In this document: in pieces, positions 12,224 to 22,780 of the stretch
Layout: the number at the start of each line of letters is the position of its first letter
Position numbering within the stretch: position 1 is the stretch's first letter
From: Acytostelium subglobosum LB1
Taxonomy: Eukaryota; Evosea; Eumycetozoa; Acytosteliales; Acytosteliaceae
Direction: 5' to 3'
DNA: 64,000 nucleotides
Assembly (NCBI RefSeq): GCF_000787575.1
Contig: NW_012236517.1
Span: 587,459 to 651,458 of the forward strand
Notes under the pieces: generated by a model
Told to the model about the DNA's origin: nothing
The model's database searches: none
What the model saw: the letters and a program-made list of their open reading frames with translations, nothing else
Position numbers and translations under genes: made by a program

Positions 12224-12783
12224 TGTTAGTTTGTTATACCTAATGATGCTGTTTGGCTCCAAAGATGATCAGAGATGTTGATTGATTCAAAGAAATATGA
12301 GATATTTTGATCAATTACTTTCAAGAAAATATCTCTTCAAAAACCATTTGATCAATTCTAAGTTGTTAAATATAATAATTTTATAGGATAATAATAATAA
12401 TGATATTATTTTGGTCCTCAAGAATAGGGTCTTTCGATCGGACAAGGTCAAACCAATGAAGATCGCCAGATTCTCTCTAAGTTCATTCAGTAGGGCATGG
12501 TAATGCACTTCCACCCTTAGAAGTTTAGGAGGGCTTTTGTCTTTGACATTGTGAGCGCATTAAGAATGCCTAGGGTCTTTGGGAAGTTGGGTGGAGACTG
12601 ATTTCTTGCGTCGTGATCAAAGGATGGTCATCCATTTTTGCCCTGCCATTACGGACTCTAGCTGCAGTGTTGTGGTCGAGTGCCACGAACCAGGTAGGGC
12701 TTGCAATATTGAGGATGATCTGATTGTCCTTGTTTGGAAATTAAATTAATTAAACAAGGATGAGTTGCTAAATCTAAACTTGT
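12224..12783. other. Intergenic spacer with no recognised gene
   Basis: 560 bases lie upstream of the ankyrin-type gene and downstream of DDX1. A more G/C-rich stretch at 12480-12720 has no coding pattern in any frame. A small RNA cannot be excluded, but nothing identifies one. Confidence 0.4.
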
Positions 12784-15401
12784 TTATGTTGCCATTGGAG
12801 TTGGAAGTATTGAAGTTTGCTGCTTGATCTTACTGGGTAGCGTTAGGAAGTCACGTTGAATCCTCTCCTCCAATGCTGCCAGCTGGTCAACTCTTGTACG
12901 TAGATGCTCGGTGTGTGCCTGATAGCCAAGTGCATTGGCCTTGTCCTTGGCAAACTGTCCAAAGTTCTTGATCGAATCCTCGCCCAGACTAAAGTTATCG
13001 TCCAACTCCAGTGGTGACAGGGTCTCGGCAATGTGCTTAAAGAGCTCTGGCTCGTCGTACCATATGGCGCACCCGCCCTCCTTTGTGATCCTAGTATCAT
13101 GGCAACCTCTGCCCTTCTCGCGACAAGTGTGGAACCACACCTTCTCCTGGTGCGCTGACACAATCGAGATTGCCAGTCCTATCCTGTCCGCTCTTCCTAC
13201 TCTTCCAACTCTGTGTATATAGTCCTCAAACGAGTCTGGGAGTGTGTAGTCTGTTTGATTGATTGTTGTTAGTGTTTGATTGATTGATTGCGCCATGCCA
13301 CGCCACGCCATGCCATGCCACTAGTGACGCGTCACTACTTACTAATTACAAATGGTAAACCTTGTACATCGATTCCTCTGGCGGCCACATCAGTGCAGAT
13401 TAAGAACTTAACATCGCCTTGCTTGAACTTCTCGAGGTTCTCCTTTCTCAGCTGGGTACCCTTGTCACCGTGTAGACATACACATGAGAATTCATTCTCC
13501 AGTACACTGCGACCTCCACCGCACTCCATTAGGAAGCTCTGCAAGTTGTCACAGTCCTGTCTTGTCCTGGCAAAGATAAGTGCTTGGTCCATCTTGAATG
13601 CACGAATACACTTGACCAGCAAGTGTGGCTTCAACATCTTTACAGCCTGTGACTTCTGCTCATCAGTCTTCAGACGATCCAAGTGCTTAACATCATTGTT
13701 ATGTATGCCATCAGTGTTGTATCTATGTTGTGGTGTCCTCCAAAGTGTGTCATACTTCTCTGGATCGGCTGTTACATATGAATGAGTGATCAACTATGTT
13801 TGATTGATTGAGTAAGTTAGGTATGGGATGATTCCATGTGATCAATCATTGACTTACATCAGGTATGAAGTCCTTGCCCTTGAGGTCGACCCAGGTTGGC
13901 GTGCGTGTGATCTGTTCAGAGAAGCGAACGACATCGTTCGAGTGTAGGGTGGCGGAGAAGAAGAGGACTTGGAGGTTGGCCTTGGGTAGTCGATTGTAGA
14001 TGTAGTTGAGGATGGGCAGATGATCCTTGATGAGATGGTCGGCCTCATCCAACACAAAGAATCTGATGTGTGACAGGTCCAGCTGCTCCTCCTTGATCAA
14101 CTTCTCCAGGATGCCTGGTGTGCCCACAACAATGTCACATGCATCGCGCTTCAGATCCTTGACATTCTTCTCGCCTCCAAGACACAGCAATGCTTCAATC
14201 TTTGGATGCGTCAGGTATTTGGTAAAGTTGAGAATCGCTGAGAATGTCTGATCGGCCAACTCGCGGGTTGGTTCAATGATCAATGATAGTGGCTTCCTTA
14301 TTGTGTTGGCTGTGCTTGTTGATGATGAGTCTGATGCGGATGCGTTCTTCTTTGCTCCCTTGCCACTCTTGCCTCCTTTGCCGGCTGCGCCGGGTGCTTG
14401 CTGCTTGTTATCGGCAGGCGCTGCCGACTCCTCCTTCACGAGATCAGCCTCGCAGATTGGTTTGAAGCCCTTGAGTTGATGCTTCATTGTGGTGAAACTG
14501 AATGACATCTCGGCATTCTTGAGCAGGACGGCAGGGTAGAAGACAGTGCCCTTTGCCACACTCATCTGGAATGCCTGGCCAAAGTCCTGTCCATTCTTGG
14601 TGAAGCCGACGATACCCTCGTCAATGTCGATGTAGCAGCCGATCGTGTCGTTGTTGCCGTATGCCTGGCCATAGTTCTCAAACTTGCCCATGTGTGATCG
14701 CTTGCCCGTGCCACCATAGCCCCATGAGAACTTGTCTGTGCCAATTGATCGCGAAGCCTTCTTCATGGCCCAGCCAACACGACAGAGTCCCTCATCACGC
14801 ACTGTTGCCTCGTAATAGTATTTGCCAGATGTGATGCCCAGGTTGGTTCGACAGCCTGCCCAGTCTGGTGCACGTGACTGACACACCAAGCCATCGATTG
14901 ACATATCATTATCACGATCATTCACACTCCATGTTATAGTATTCTTATCGCTGTCACCACTATCCATTGTATCAGTCTCTGTGGCACCAATCGCTGCAGC
15001 ATCCGATGGAACCGTAGCAACATTGTTTATAAACTCATAAGTGATCTGTAAGATTGGTAATGCAAAGGCGCCTGTCTTTCCTGATCCTGTCTCTGCTGCC
15101 TACTCGTTCATTATTGTTCATCCGTGTGTGAATGCGTTAGTAAGGTGAGCTCATTGTCATGATCATCATTGAGTTGAGTACATACGGCCAAGACATCACC
15201 TCCACCCAGGATCAATGGGATGGCCTCTTGTTGAATTGGAGTTGGCAAGATCCAATCAAGTTCTTCAACGGCCTGTATAATCTCTGGCATTACGCCCAAG
15301 TCCTCAAATGCTGACTATACAATCACAATCCAGTTTATTATTAGTATTATGCACCATCCATCATTCATTCATTCAAACATTTGAGTGTACTCTCATACCA
15401 T
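12784..15401 (-). CDS. ddx1: ATP-dependent RNA helicase DDX1
   Basis: DEAD-box helicase with the SPRY insert typical of DDX1, a protein linked to tRNA ligase complexes and RNA processing. There are five coding exons on the minus strand: 15401-15399 (ATG only), 15314-15186, 15099-13858, 13793-13343 and 13250-12784, giving 763 aa (human 740). Seen in order: the Q-motif region [19 protein letters not shown]; Walker [10 protein letters not shown]; a SPRY domain of about 150 residues with GCRTNLG and [20 protein letters not shown] in [11 protein letters not shown] in FFSATLH; and [11 protein letters not shown]. Every junction keeps frame and restores conserved sequence such as V-I-N-Y-T-L-P-D. The upstream region is shared with the divergent GNAT gene. 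Confidence 0.95.
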
Positions 15402-15838
15402 TGTTCTTTGTTGTTTATGTGTATATGTATGTAGTTAAGTTAGTTGTAAAGAGATAATAATATATGTATGTTAAAGTAGGTAGTAAGAATACATTCAACT
15501 CGACTCGCTCAAGTAAGTGTATTAAACATGTAATCGAGAGTGAATGAAGATGCAAGTTGGCAGAAAGACTTGAGAATTTGACTTTGACCCATAATTGAAG
15601 TTTATCAAATAAAACCAGATCCACCAAAATTAGTTGAAACTTTCATTCATAGACAGTCAGATACTTATTTATGAGACACGTTGAGATTGACGATTGATGG
15701 ACCGTCGGCATGTGGTCCACACATACCCAATCCACTCAATCAATTCATTCATGACTTATCAAGGCCTCAAACCAAATAAAAAATAGCAAATACACATAAT
15801 ATCAAACAACAAAGTATAACGAGAAAGAGAAGAGAAGG
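15402..15838. promoter_or_regulatory. Divergent promoter region, DDX1 / acetyltransferase
   Basis: 437 bases separate two divergent start codons. Positions 15480-15650 carry a mixed-composition stretch. No specific motif is recognised. Confidence 0.4.
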
Positions 15839-16609
15839 ATGGAGTCAGTAGACCTTGTTCAAAACACAACTGTAGCAACAACAACAACAACTATTAATCA
15901 ATATGGACAAGAGATTGGTGTTGGTCTGCCAGATTGGAAGCCTGCTCAGTCACCACAGAGAATAGTGCTTGATGGTCAATATTGTAGACTTGAGCCTCTC
16001 ATCGCAGACCAGCATGCTGTTGAGCTTTATGAAGCATTCCAAGCTGGTACAAACCCCGACAAGACATGGACCTACATGGCAAACGGACCATTCAACACAT
16101 ACGAATCATACTATGATATCGTCAAGACTGTGTTTGAGGTGACCAAAGACCCAATGCACTTTGCCGTGATCGACAAGCAAACGAACAAGGCCGTGGGCAC
16201 CATCGCATTCATCCGAATCGACCCCAAGAATGGCTCGATCGAGGTGGGCTCCGTCGTCTTCTCCGCGCTGCTCAAGCGCACGCGCCAGTCGTCCGAGGCT
16301 GTGTTCCTGCTGATGAAGTACGCCTTTGACCAGCTGGGCTATCGTCGCTTCGAGTGGAAGTGCGACTCACTCAACGAGTTGTCGAGGAAGGCTGCCGACC
16401 GCTATGGATTCACGTTCGAGGGCACCTTCCGCCAGGCTATCGTCTACAAAGGTCGCAACAGAGACACCAACTGGTACTCAATCCTGGACAGTGAGTACAA
16501 CGCACGTATACGCGCTGCCTTTGTCCAATGGCTTGATCCAAACAACTTTGGAGCTGATGGCCAACAAGTTTGTCGTCTGTCTGACCTCACAAAGGCACAG
16601 CTATTGTAA
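15839..16609 (+). CDS. GNAT-family N-acetyltransferase (RimJ/RimL type)
   Basis: A single exon encodes 256 aa. The N-terminal 45 residues include a Thr-rich run. The body then follows the RimJ/RimL acetyltransferase pattern: LDGQYCRLEPL at the first strand, AVGTIAFIRIDP at the core strands, an IEVGSVVFSALLKRT stretch where acetyl-CoA normally binds, and a C-terminal RFEWKCDSLNELSRKAADRY followed by GFTFEG. The family uses acetyl-CoA to acetylate protein N-termini or small amines; the substrate here is unknown. It is convergent with TRIP4, with only 56 bases between stops. Bacterial-type relatives are common, so ancient transfer is possible but is not shown by composition. Confidence 0.9.
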   Translation: MESVDLVQNTTVATTTTTINQYGQEIGVGLPDWKPAQSPQRIVLDGQYCRLEPLIADQHAVELYEAFQAGTNPDKTWTYMANGPFNTYESYYDIVKTVFEVTKDPMHFAVIDKQTNKAVGTIAFIRIDPKNGSIEVGSVVFSALLKRTRQSSEAVFLLMKYAFDQLGYRRFEWKCDSLNELSRKAADRYGFTFEGTFRQAIVYKGRNRDTNWYSILDSEYNARIRAAFVQWLDPNNFGADGQQVCRLSDLTKAQLL

Positions 16610-16613
16610 TAAT

Positions 16614-16619
16614 AATAAA
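16614..16619 (+). terminator. Poly(A) signal of the acetyltransferase gene
   Basis: AATAAA lies a few bases past the stop codon in the 56-base convergent gap, so the two transcripts probably overlap at their 3' ends. Confidence 0.45.
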
Positions 16620-16665
16620 GTAAGACATCATATGTTTGTGAGTCGATCGATCGCATCCAACATGT

Positions 16666-19039
16666 TTACTTGATCAGATTGCTGAGCACATTGATAATGT
16701 CCTGCAGTTGTGTTTGGATCTCTGCCGAGTTGGGTCCAAAGTGTTCCAGGAGCATCTTGGACTTGTCGATGAGGGTGGACATGAATACGCGACCACGAGC
16801 ATCCAGTGCGGTGAACTGACCATCCAGCTGTTGTTGTTTCAGTTGTTGAAGCACGCCATTGGACAGCGCCATGATAACATCCGAGAATGCCTCGGCCAGC
16901 GACTCGTTGCCCAGCATCTCCAGCAGGTTGGCACGCAGTGTCAGCTCCTCCGAGTAGGTGGAGGGCGATTGAAGGTACTGAATGAAGGTCGTGAGGGGGA
17001 TGAGCGAGGTCATCTGGTCGAGGTAGGGCTGGCAGTCAAAGGGCGACGCGACCACGCCTGTCAGCTTGGCCGACGAGGCCTCGGGGCTGAACTGGCAGTG
17101 ATAGGGGTCGAGGTAGAGCTGGTGGTTGCGCGTGCCGTAGGGGAACTTCTCAATGGCGATCAGTTTGCGCTTGTCGAATATGTTGTGTATCTTGTTGAGA
17201 AGCTGGTCGTCCAGACGCCCGGATGGCGTGGAGAAGAGGATGTGGCATCGGTTGTTGAGGCCCTTGGAGATCTCGCGCCAATACTCAATCTGTTGTCTCG
17301 TCGGCGCCACCTTGAGGTCGATCTCAAAGAATGAAGGACAGACAAACATCTCTTTGAACTTAGCCGCGCCGCCATTGTCAAACAGTCCATTGATGAATGA
17401 TACCTGCGCTGCCGAGTAGGCCTTGGCCGTGTTTGTCTCGGCTGTGGCAGAGTTGGGCGCACATACCTGAGCGTTCAACGCTTCGTTGAAGCATGATGGC
17501 AGGATGACAGAGAACTCGCTGACGCCCACGGCGTGGTAGCTGTCCAGACGACTCCTCATCGCGGTGACTGCGCCCGGAGCGGCAAACACAAACTCCTTGG
17601 GCAGTGTGATTGCCACATTGATCGTGACGCTACGTGAGCGTGCGTACTCTACCAGCTGCTTGAGGAACTGGATGGTTTGGGTGGGCAGTGGTGTGTCCAA
17701 TGAAGCCTCGCTCGAATAGTTGTCTGGCGCCACGATAAAGTAGTTTGAGTTCTTGTTCTTCATCGCATCCATGTAGCTCTTGTACACCTCGAGTCGTGGC
17801 GTACGTCGTTGCTCGGCCTTGCCAAAGCGATACCACAGACCCTCCATGATACCCTTGAATGTCAATCGATTGGCAATGATCTCCTTGTTCTGCAGCACCA
17901 ACAAGTCCTCCTCCACACCATAATACTGTTGTACTATTGATGTATGTTTGTTCTTTTGATTCTTCTGATTATTGTTGTTGTTGTCGTTGTTGGTATCCTT
18001 GCGAACAACCTTGCCCTTGAGATGATCATTGACATAGTTGACTGATGGCTTGTCCGTTGATATGAGGTCTTCCAGTTGATTGGTGCTGTTTGAAGTGACT
18101 GACGTTGATGATGGCTTCAAGTCGAGCTTGCCGCGGATATCAACGGGCTTGGCTGCGGCGGGCAGTATCTTGCCGCCCATGATATCAATGGTGAAGCGAG
18201 ACTTCTTCTTCTCCTCCACACGCTGAAGATGCTCGCGCTCCTGGTCGGCAATAGTGGCGCGCTCCTCACTTGACAGCCACTTGTTGGTGGCGTTCGAGAA
18301 ATAATCCTCCTGATCGTCAAACACGATCGTTCTCTGTACACTGTTCTTTTGGTAGCCCAGAATGGTGTCCTTGTACTGGACGGCCGACGCCAGCTCTCTG
18401 TCCTTCTGCGACTGGAGCTGGGCGTTGGTCGTGGGATGGGGCTTGCTGAACAGGGCGGTGCCACAGAACTTGCATGGACCCTTGCCCTCCTGCTCACAGA
18501 TCACCTTGCCACAGTTCAAGCAGTTTGTTATCAGCTTGTGTCTAGTGGCTTGGCACTCACAAGGGTCACCTGGCTTGCCTGTATCAATCGATAATTCAGA
18601 GAATGCGTTTATATGCATCTTTGTCTTTGTTCCTCCAACCTTCTTTTGTACTTGTTGTTGTTGTCCTTGTGCTTGCTTCATGTTATTCCTTTGATTAGTT
18701 GAAGGTTTAGCTACTTTCTATAATGTATCGGTTAAGTTAGCAATCACATTCAATGCTCATTCAATCATTCAATCAATCAATCAATCATGTACGTACATTA
18801 CGTATACGCCTTGGTAATGAGTTGATCTTCTTTGTCAACTGCTCGATGAATGTCTTTGTCTTCTTTGAATCACCGAATAGTTCAATCAAGTATGCTTCGA
18901 TATCACTGTTGCTATCGGTGGCAAAGATGAATGTAACAATCTCATCAGGAGGGAATCCAAGCATCTTCTGTAGTTTATCATAAGTCCATTTCTCCAATGT
19001 CTCCCATGTCAATGCTTCAAGCTTTGGTTGATTGGACAT
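16666..19039 (-). CDS. trip4: TRIP4/ASC-1 homologue with C-terminal degenerate GH84-like domain
   Basis: Two exons (19039-18797 and 18717-16666, minus strand) encode 764 aa. Residues 1-80 match the N-terminal helical region of TRIP4 (Rqt4 in yeast). Residues 134-166 are the C2HC5 zinc finger with C-E-C, NCLNCGKVICEQEGKGPCK and FCG. Then comes the TRIP4-specific stretch with VFDDQEDYF, KWLSSEE and RFTIDIMGGKI. The usual ASCH domain is not seen. Residues about 366-668 instead resemble the O-GlcNAcase catalytic barrel: KGIMEGLWYR, AEQRR, NYFIVAPDNY, FVCPSFFE and LYLDPY. The position of the catalytic Asp pair reads LPSCFN, so activity is unlikely. TRIP4 acts in the ASCC/RQT complex that splits collided ribosomes. 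The zinc-finger half is certain; the GH84 reading is inference from recalled sequence. Confidence 0.9.
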
Positions 19040-19575
19040 TCTATAACTAATATTATGTTATATCTATATGTATGTATGTAAGTATGTATATGATAGAGAT
19101 AACAAAGATGAAGATGATAAACAAGACATGGAAAAATGAGATAAAGTGTGTGCACACAAATCAGAGAATGAGTTGAGAATCAAGGACATTGTTGAGCATT
19201 CGTCTCAAAAGTGAGCAGTATGTGTAGATAGAGATACAAGTTATCTATCTATTCATATGACTTGACTTGTACAACATGCAATACCAAAGTTTGAGGATGA
19301 TGAATAGGAAACTAAAATGTCATGATATTAGGACTTTGACTTTGGGCCAGGGTTGAGTCCTTAGGAAATCAACTGTTGGCAGGTTGCCCATTGTCGGGCA
19401 GCCGACATCCAATCAAAATAATCCTCCGAATAGTCAGTCTCGTGATGTTGGCGACCAATCCAATCAAATCCAAACCAATCCAATCCTCAGGACTGAGACA
19501 TAGTCAGTCGGTCATTCAATCCATTTGTAAATACCTACCCAAGTTCATTCAATTATTCAATCAATATTAATAATA
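19040..19575. other. Divergent intergenic region, TRIP4 / secreted protein 2
   Basis: 536 bases without a supported gene. Repeats of AATCCAATC type occur near 19410-19500, and TCAATCAAT tracts precede the secreted gene start. Confidence 0.5.
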
Positions 19576-20077
19576 ATGTATAACAACAAACAAGTTATAA
19601 TACTATTGATAGTAGTATGTTTGGTAGGGTCATCATATGGATGCCTTAGACAATCATTACGTAGGACTGCAAGTCGTTTCTCAGTAAAGGCTCAGGACAA
19701 TAACAACTTGGTAATGGACGCAACTATGGTGCCAAACTATAATTGTCTTAACCAAGGATGGTTCGAGTTGTACTGGGGTGGATCAGACGCCGCAGGCTAT
19801 CTCTGGACCAAGCACAACTGCAAGGACCAAGGTGAGAATGAATGGAGGTTTGAGAGACCAGGTTTCAGATCAGGTATGTTATATATACTTAATTATATCT
19901 TTATTTATGTTGGTCAACTACAAGTCCACTGACTCATTCATTCATTCACTCAATCACTCAATAAATCAATCAATCAATATTATAGGTTGGATGAAGTATA
20001 ATCAAGGATGTCCATTATATTATAACAACATTGAGGGTCCACTAGCTTATTGTGAATCAGCCAACTACAACTGTTAA
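19576..20077 (+). CDS. Small secreted six-cysteine protein, family member 2
   Basis: Exons 19576-19873 and 19986-20077 encode 129 aa, the same length as member 1. A signal peptide ends at about S-S-Y-G-C. The core has WGGSDAAGYLWTKHNC, GENEWRFERPGF, the split glycine before W-M-K-Y, GCP, and a terminal NYNC. The intron is phase 1 with GTATGT and TATAG ends. It is closest to member 4, sharing LWTKHNCKD and ENEWRFERPGF. It is first of three tandem copies. Function unknown. Confidence 0.9.
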
Positions 20078-20996
20078 TCATACAATAAAGATATTCATTC
20101 ATTCATCCATGAACTCAGACAAGGCTCAGAACACAATTCTCATGTTCAAACAAATATCGTCGTCATGATGAGATGGAGCGTGCGAAGATCACGATCATGA
20201 CTTTGAAGTATCAAGTTCTGGGAAGTGGAGGAGGAGCGAGCATGTGCACCCACCCCAATCCCCATCACATCACTTCACTTCACTTCACTTCACTTCACTT
20301 TACTAGTCTTCACACCGTATCGCAATGACAATAAATCAATAAGAACTGGTTCGGAAGTTATGAGTGCGATCTGATTGGACAAAGGTTGTGTCGCGCGGAT
20401 ATTTCATAGCACGTTGTCCAAGGGTTCACCAAATGGAGGCCTCCATTCTACAACCCCGTGGGCCTGTTCAATCAAAATCAAACACTCGTTTGTCCAATGT
20501 TTGAAACGTCGCCCGGCCACAATGTATCTAATTTTTAAAAGATGGCGTTTGTTTGCGCAAAGCGAACAGTGTGGAGTGCTTGGACACTCCCGGTCTTCCC
20601 GCTCCCAACATTCTCAATGATCATTTTGTTGATGTTACCCAATAGCAATGAGACTAACAAGCAGATCATGCAATGGCCTCGCCCCATTCAACACATATTA
20701 GGACAATGGATAATTGACCAACTCGCGCGTGATAGAGATGTGGGAGGGTACACTCAGTCAGATATTGATTACCAAGGTTGGGTTGGGTGGGCAGCACGAG
20801 GTAAGGCTTCACCTTCGAAGGGTTAAGCCCTATCTGTCCATCTCGAGGTGCCTTAACCATACCAAAGTACTATCATACCCGTTCGTTATATAATCATTCA
20901 TTGGACTTACCAATCATTCAAATCATTCAAATCATTCAATAATACATATACATACTTACATACTTACATACATACATACATACATATATAATAATA
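20078..20996. other. Spacer between secreted proteins 2 and 3
   Basis: 919 bases. An AATAAA at 20084-20089 probably ends member 2. The middle (20100-20880) is unusually G/C-rich for non-coding DNA here and carries TTCAC repeats at 20271-20300, but no open frame resembles a protein. TACATACATA repeats lie just before member 3. Confidence 0.45.
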
Positions 20997-21472
20997 ATGA
21001 ACAAATTAATTATACTTGTTGTCCTTGCTCTATTCTTCCAAGCTTCTTTGGGATGTTTTAGAATCAATTTATCTAGAAGTGCAGCTGGAATGACTGTAAA
21101 CAGCGCAGATAATGGTAATGTTATATATAATGGTAATCAGGCTGGTGATACCACGTACCCATCTTGTGACGGATGGAAAGAGAAGGACTGGGGTGGAAGC
21201 TCCTACGGACACCTCAAGACCAGACACAACTGCAGAGACCTTGGAGAGAACCAATGGTTGTTCACAAGATCTGGTTTCAGCTCTGGTAAGTGTTAACTAG
21301 TACTCGCCAAAAATGTTGTTGTCGCTCAAACTCTCAAACTTACAAACTCAATATACTCTATCAATCAATAATTATAATAGGTTGGATGAACTTCAATGGA
21401 AACTGTCCAATCTTCTTCAACCAACTTGAGGGAAACTTGGCCACATGCTCATCCAACAACTACAACTGTTAA
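20997..21472 (+). CDS. Small secreted six-cysteine protein, family member 3
   Basis: Exons 20997-21285 and 21381-21472 encode 126 aa. A signal peptide of about 19 residues ends at S-L-G-C. The core reads WGGSSYGHLKTRHNC, GENQWLFTRSGF, then the split glycine before W-M-N-F and a C-terminal NYNC. The signal peptide and RHNC are closest to member 1, although member 1 lies 11 kb away and inverted. Function unknown. Confidence 0.9.
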
Positions 21473-21993
21473 GAGGTTGCAAGGCAGGGAAAGGGTTGTC
21501 TCTTTCCAATCTGGTTTATAATCAATCATTCCTCTAAAATTAATTAAAATTGTTAATTCTATTCTTACTATTTCCATCATGATGATGTTGCAAGGTAATC
21601 ATCATTACCAAACTTGATCTTGTCTTGTCTAGTCTTGTCTAGTTTTGAGCCAAGGCTAAGGTAACCATCGAAGCTATGGGGAAATGGATGACGAGATTGA
21701 GTAGTGGGAGATGCAAATGGATTGACTGGGCGACGGCCTTATTGTAACCTTGGTGCAAATGATTGAAATATCTCATTACCCTACTACAAACAGGAACCAA
21801 TCAATGTCCCAGCTCGGTAATATATTTCCTTAACCTCCAATCTTGATCGCACCGATCACTATTCAACCTCACATCATTTATCCTTCAGTTCATCACCATC
21901 AATCATCATCCAACCATACATCATCTTCAATCATTCATTCAATCAATCATCTTCGTCATACTTATACTTATACATACACTAATAATAATAATA
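21473..21993. other. Spacer between secreted proteins 3 and 4
   Basis: 521 bases. TCTTGTCTAG-type repeats lie at 21619-21644, and CAATCATC tracts precede member 4. No gene is seen. Confidence 0.5.
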
Positions 21994-22513
21994 ATGAATC
22001 AAAATGTTGTAATAATGATACTGTTGGGATGCCTGATGCTCCAATCATTGACTTATGCATGCTTGCAAGTTCAGGTGTTTAGAGCATCTGATAGATTGAG
22101 TGGATGGGCCGCCGACAACAATAAAGTTGTTCACCAAGAGTTCCTCTACATGGACACTGTTGGCTGTGACTCATGGTTTGAAAAGTACTGGGGTGGTTCC
22201 GATGCTGTCGGCTACCTCTGGACCAAGCACAACTGCAAGGATCTCGGTGAGAACGAATGGAGGTTTGAGAGACCAGGTTTCAAATCAGGTATGTTATATC
22301 TATATCTTATCAACAATCTAACTACTTCATTCTCTAACTAACTTATTCATTCATTCAATCATTCTTAACATTATAGGATGGATGAGATTCAACCAGGGAT
22401 GCCCAATCACTGTAACAACAGCTCTTACATCTTCAAGTTGTAAATCATTTAACTACAACTGTGGTTCATTGGGTGATATGGTTGCCAATGATCAGCCAGA
22501 GGTTGTTCAATAA
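21994..22513 (+). CDS. Small secreted six-cysteine protein, family member 4
   Basis: Exons 21994-22288 and 22377-22513 encode 143 aa. The signal peptide ends before A-C-L-Q-V. The core WGGSDAVGYLWTKHNC, GENEWRFERPGF and split-glycine intron match member 2. The C-terminal exon differs: after NYNC it continues for about 18 residues (GSLGDMVANDQPEVVQ at the end). The stop codon overlaps an AATAAA at 22509-22514. Last of the three tandem copies. Function unknown. Confidence 0.9.
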
Positions 22514-22591
22514 ATCAATCATCTATGATACATCATTATGTTGGTGATCATCTTTCAATTCAATAATGTCACAATGTGTTATATATATTCG

Positions 22592-22606
22592 GCCCTATAA
22601 TAGGGC
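22592..22606. other. Short perfect hairpin between secreted protein 4 and SMC2
   Basis: GCCCTAT and ATAGGGC face each other across one base. It could be a transcript-end or regulatory hairpin; the role is unknown. Confidence 0.3.
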
Positions 22607-22780
22607 GAGGGTAGTATGTGAGGGTTGAGGGTTTGGGGTTCTTCTAAAAGTTTGAAAAATGGCGCCTTTTTTTGAAGGTTTGAATGAAATGAGATACTTC
22701 ATCATTCAAACAAATACACACAATTAGTTTTGTTATATATATTGATACAGATAAATAGAGAGATAACAAATAGATATAAT

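Noticed and set aside
18349-18694. Open frames antisense to the TRIP4 zinc finger
   Set aside because: Cys-rich translation is the complement of Gln/Lys codons; no independent support.
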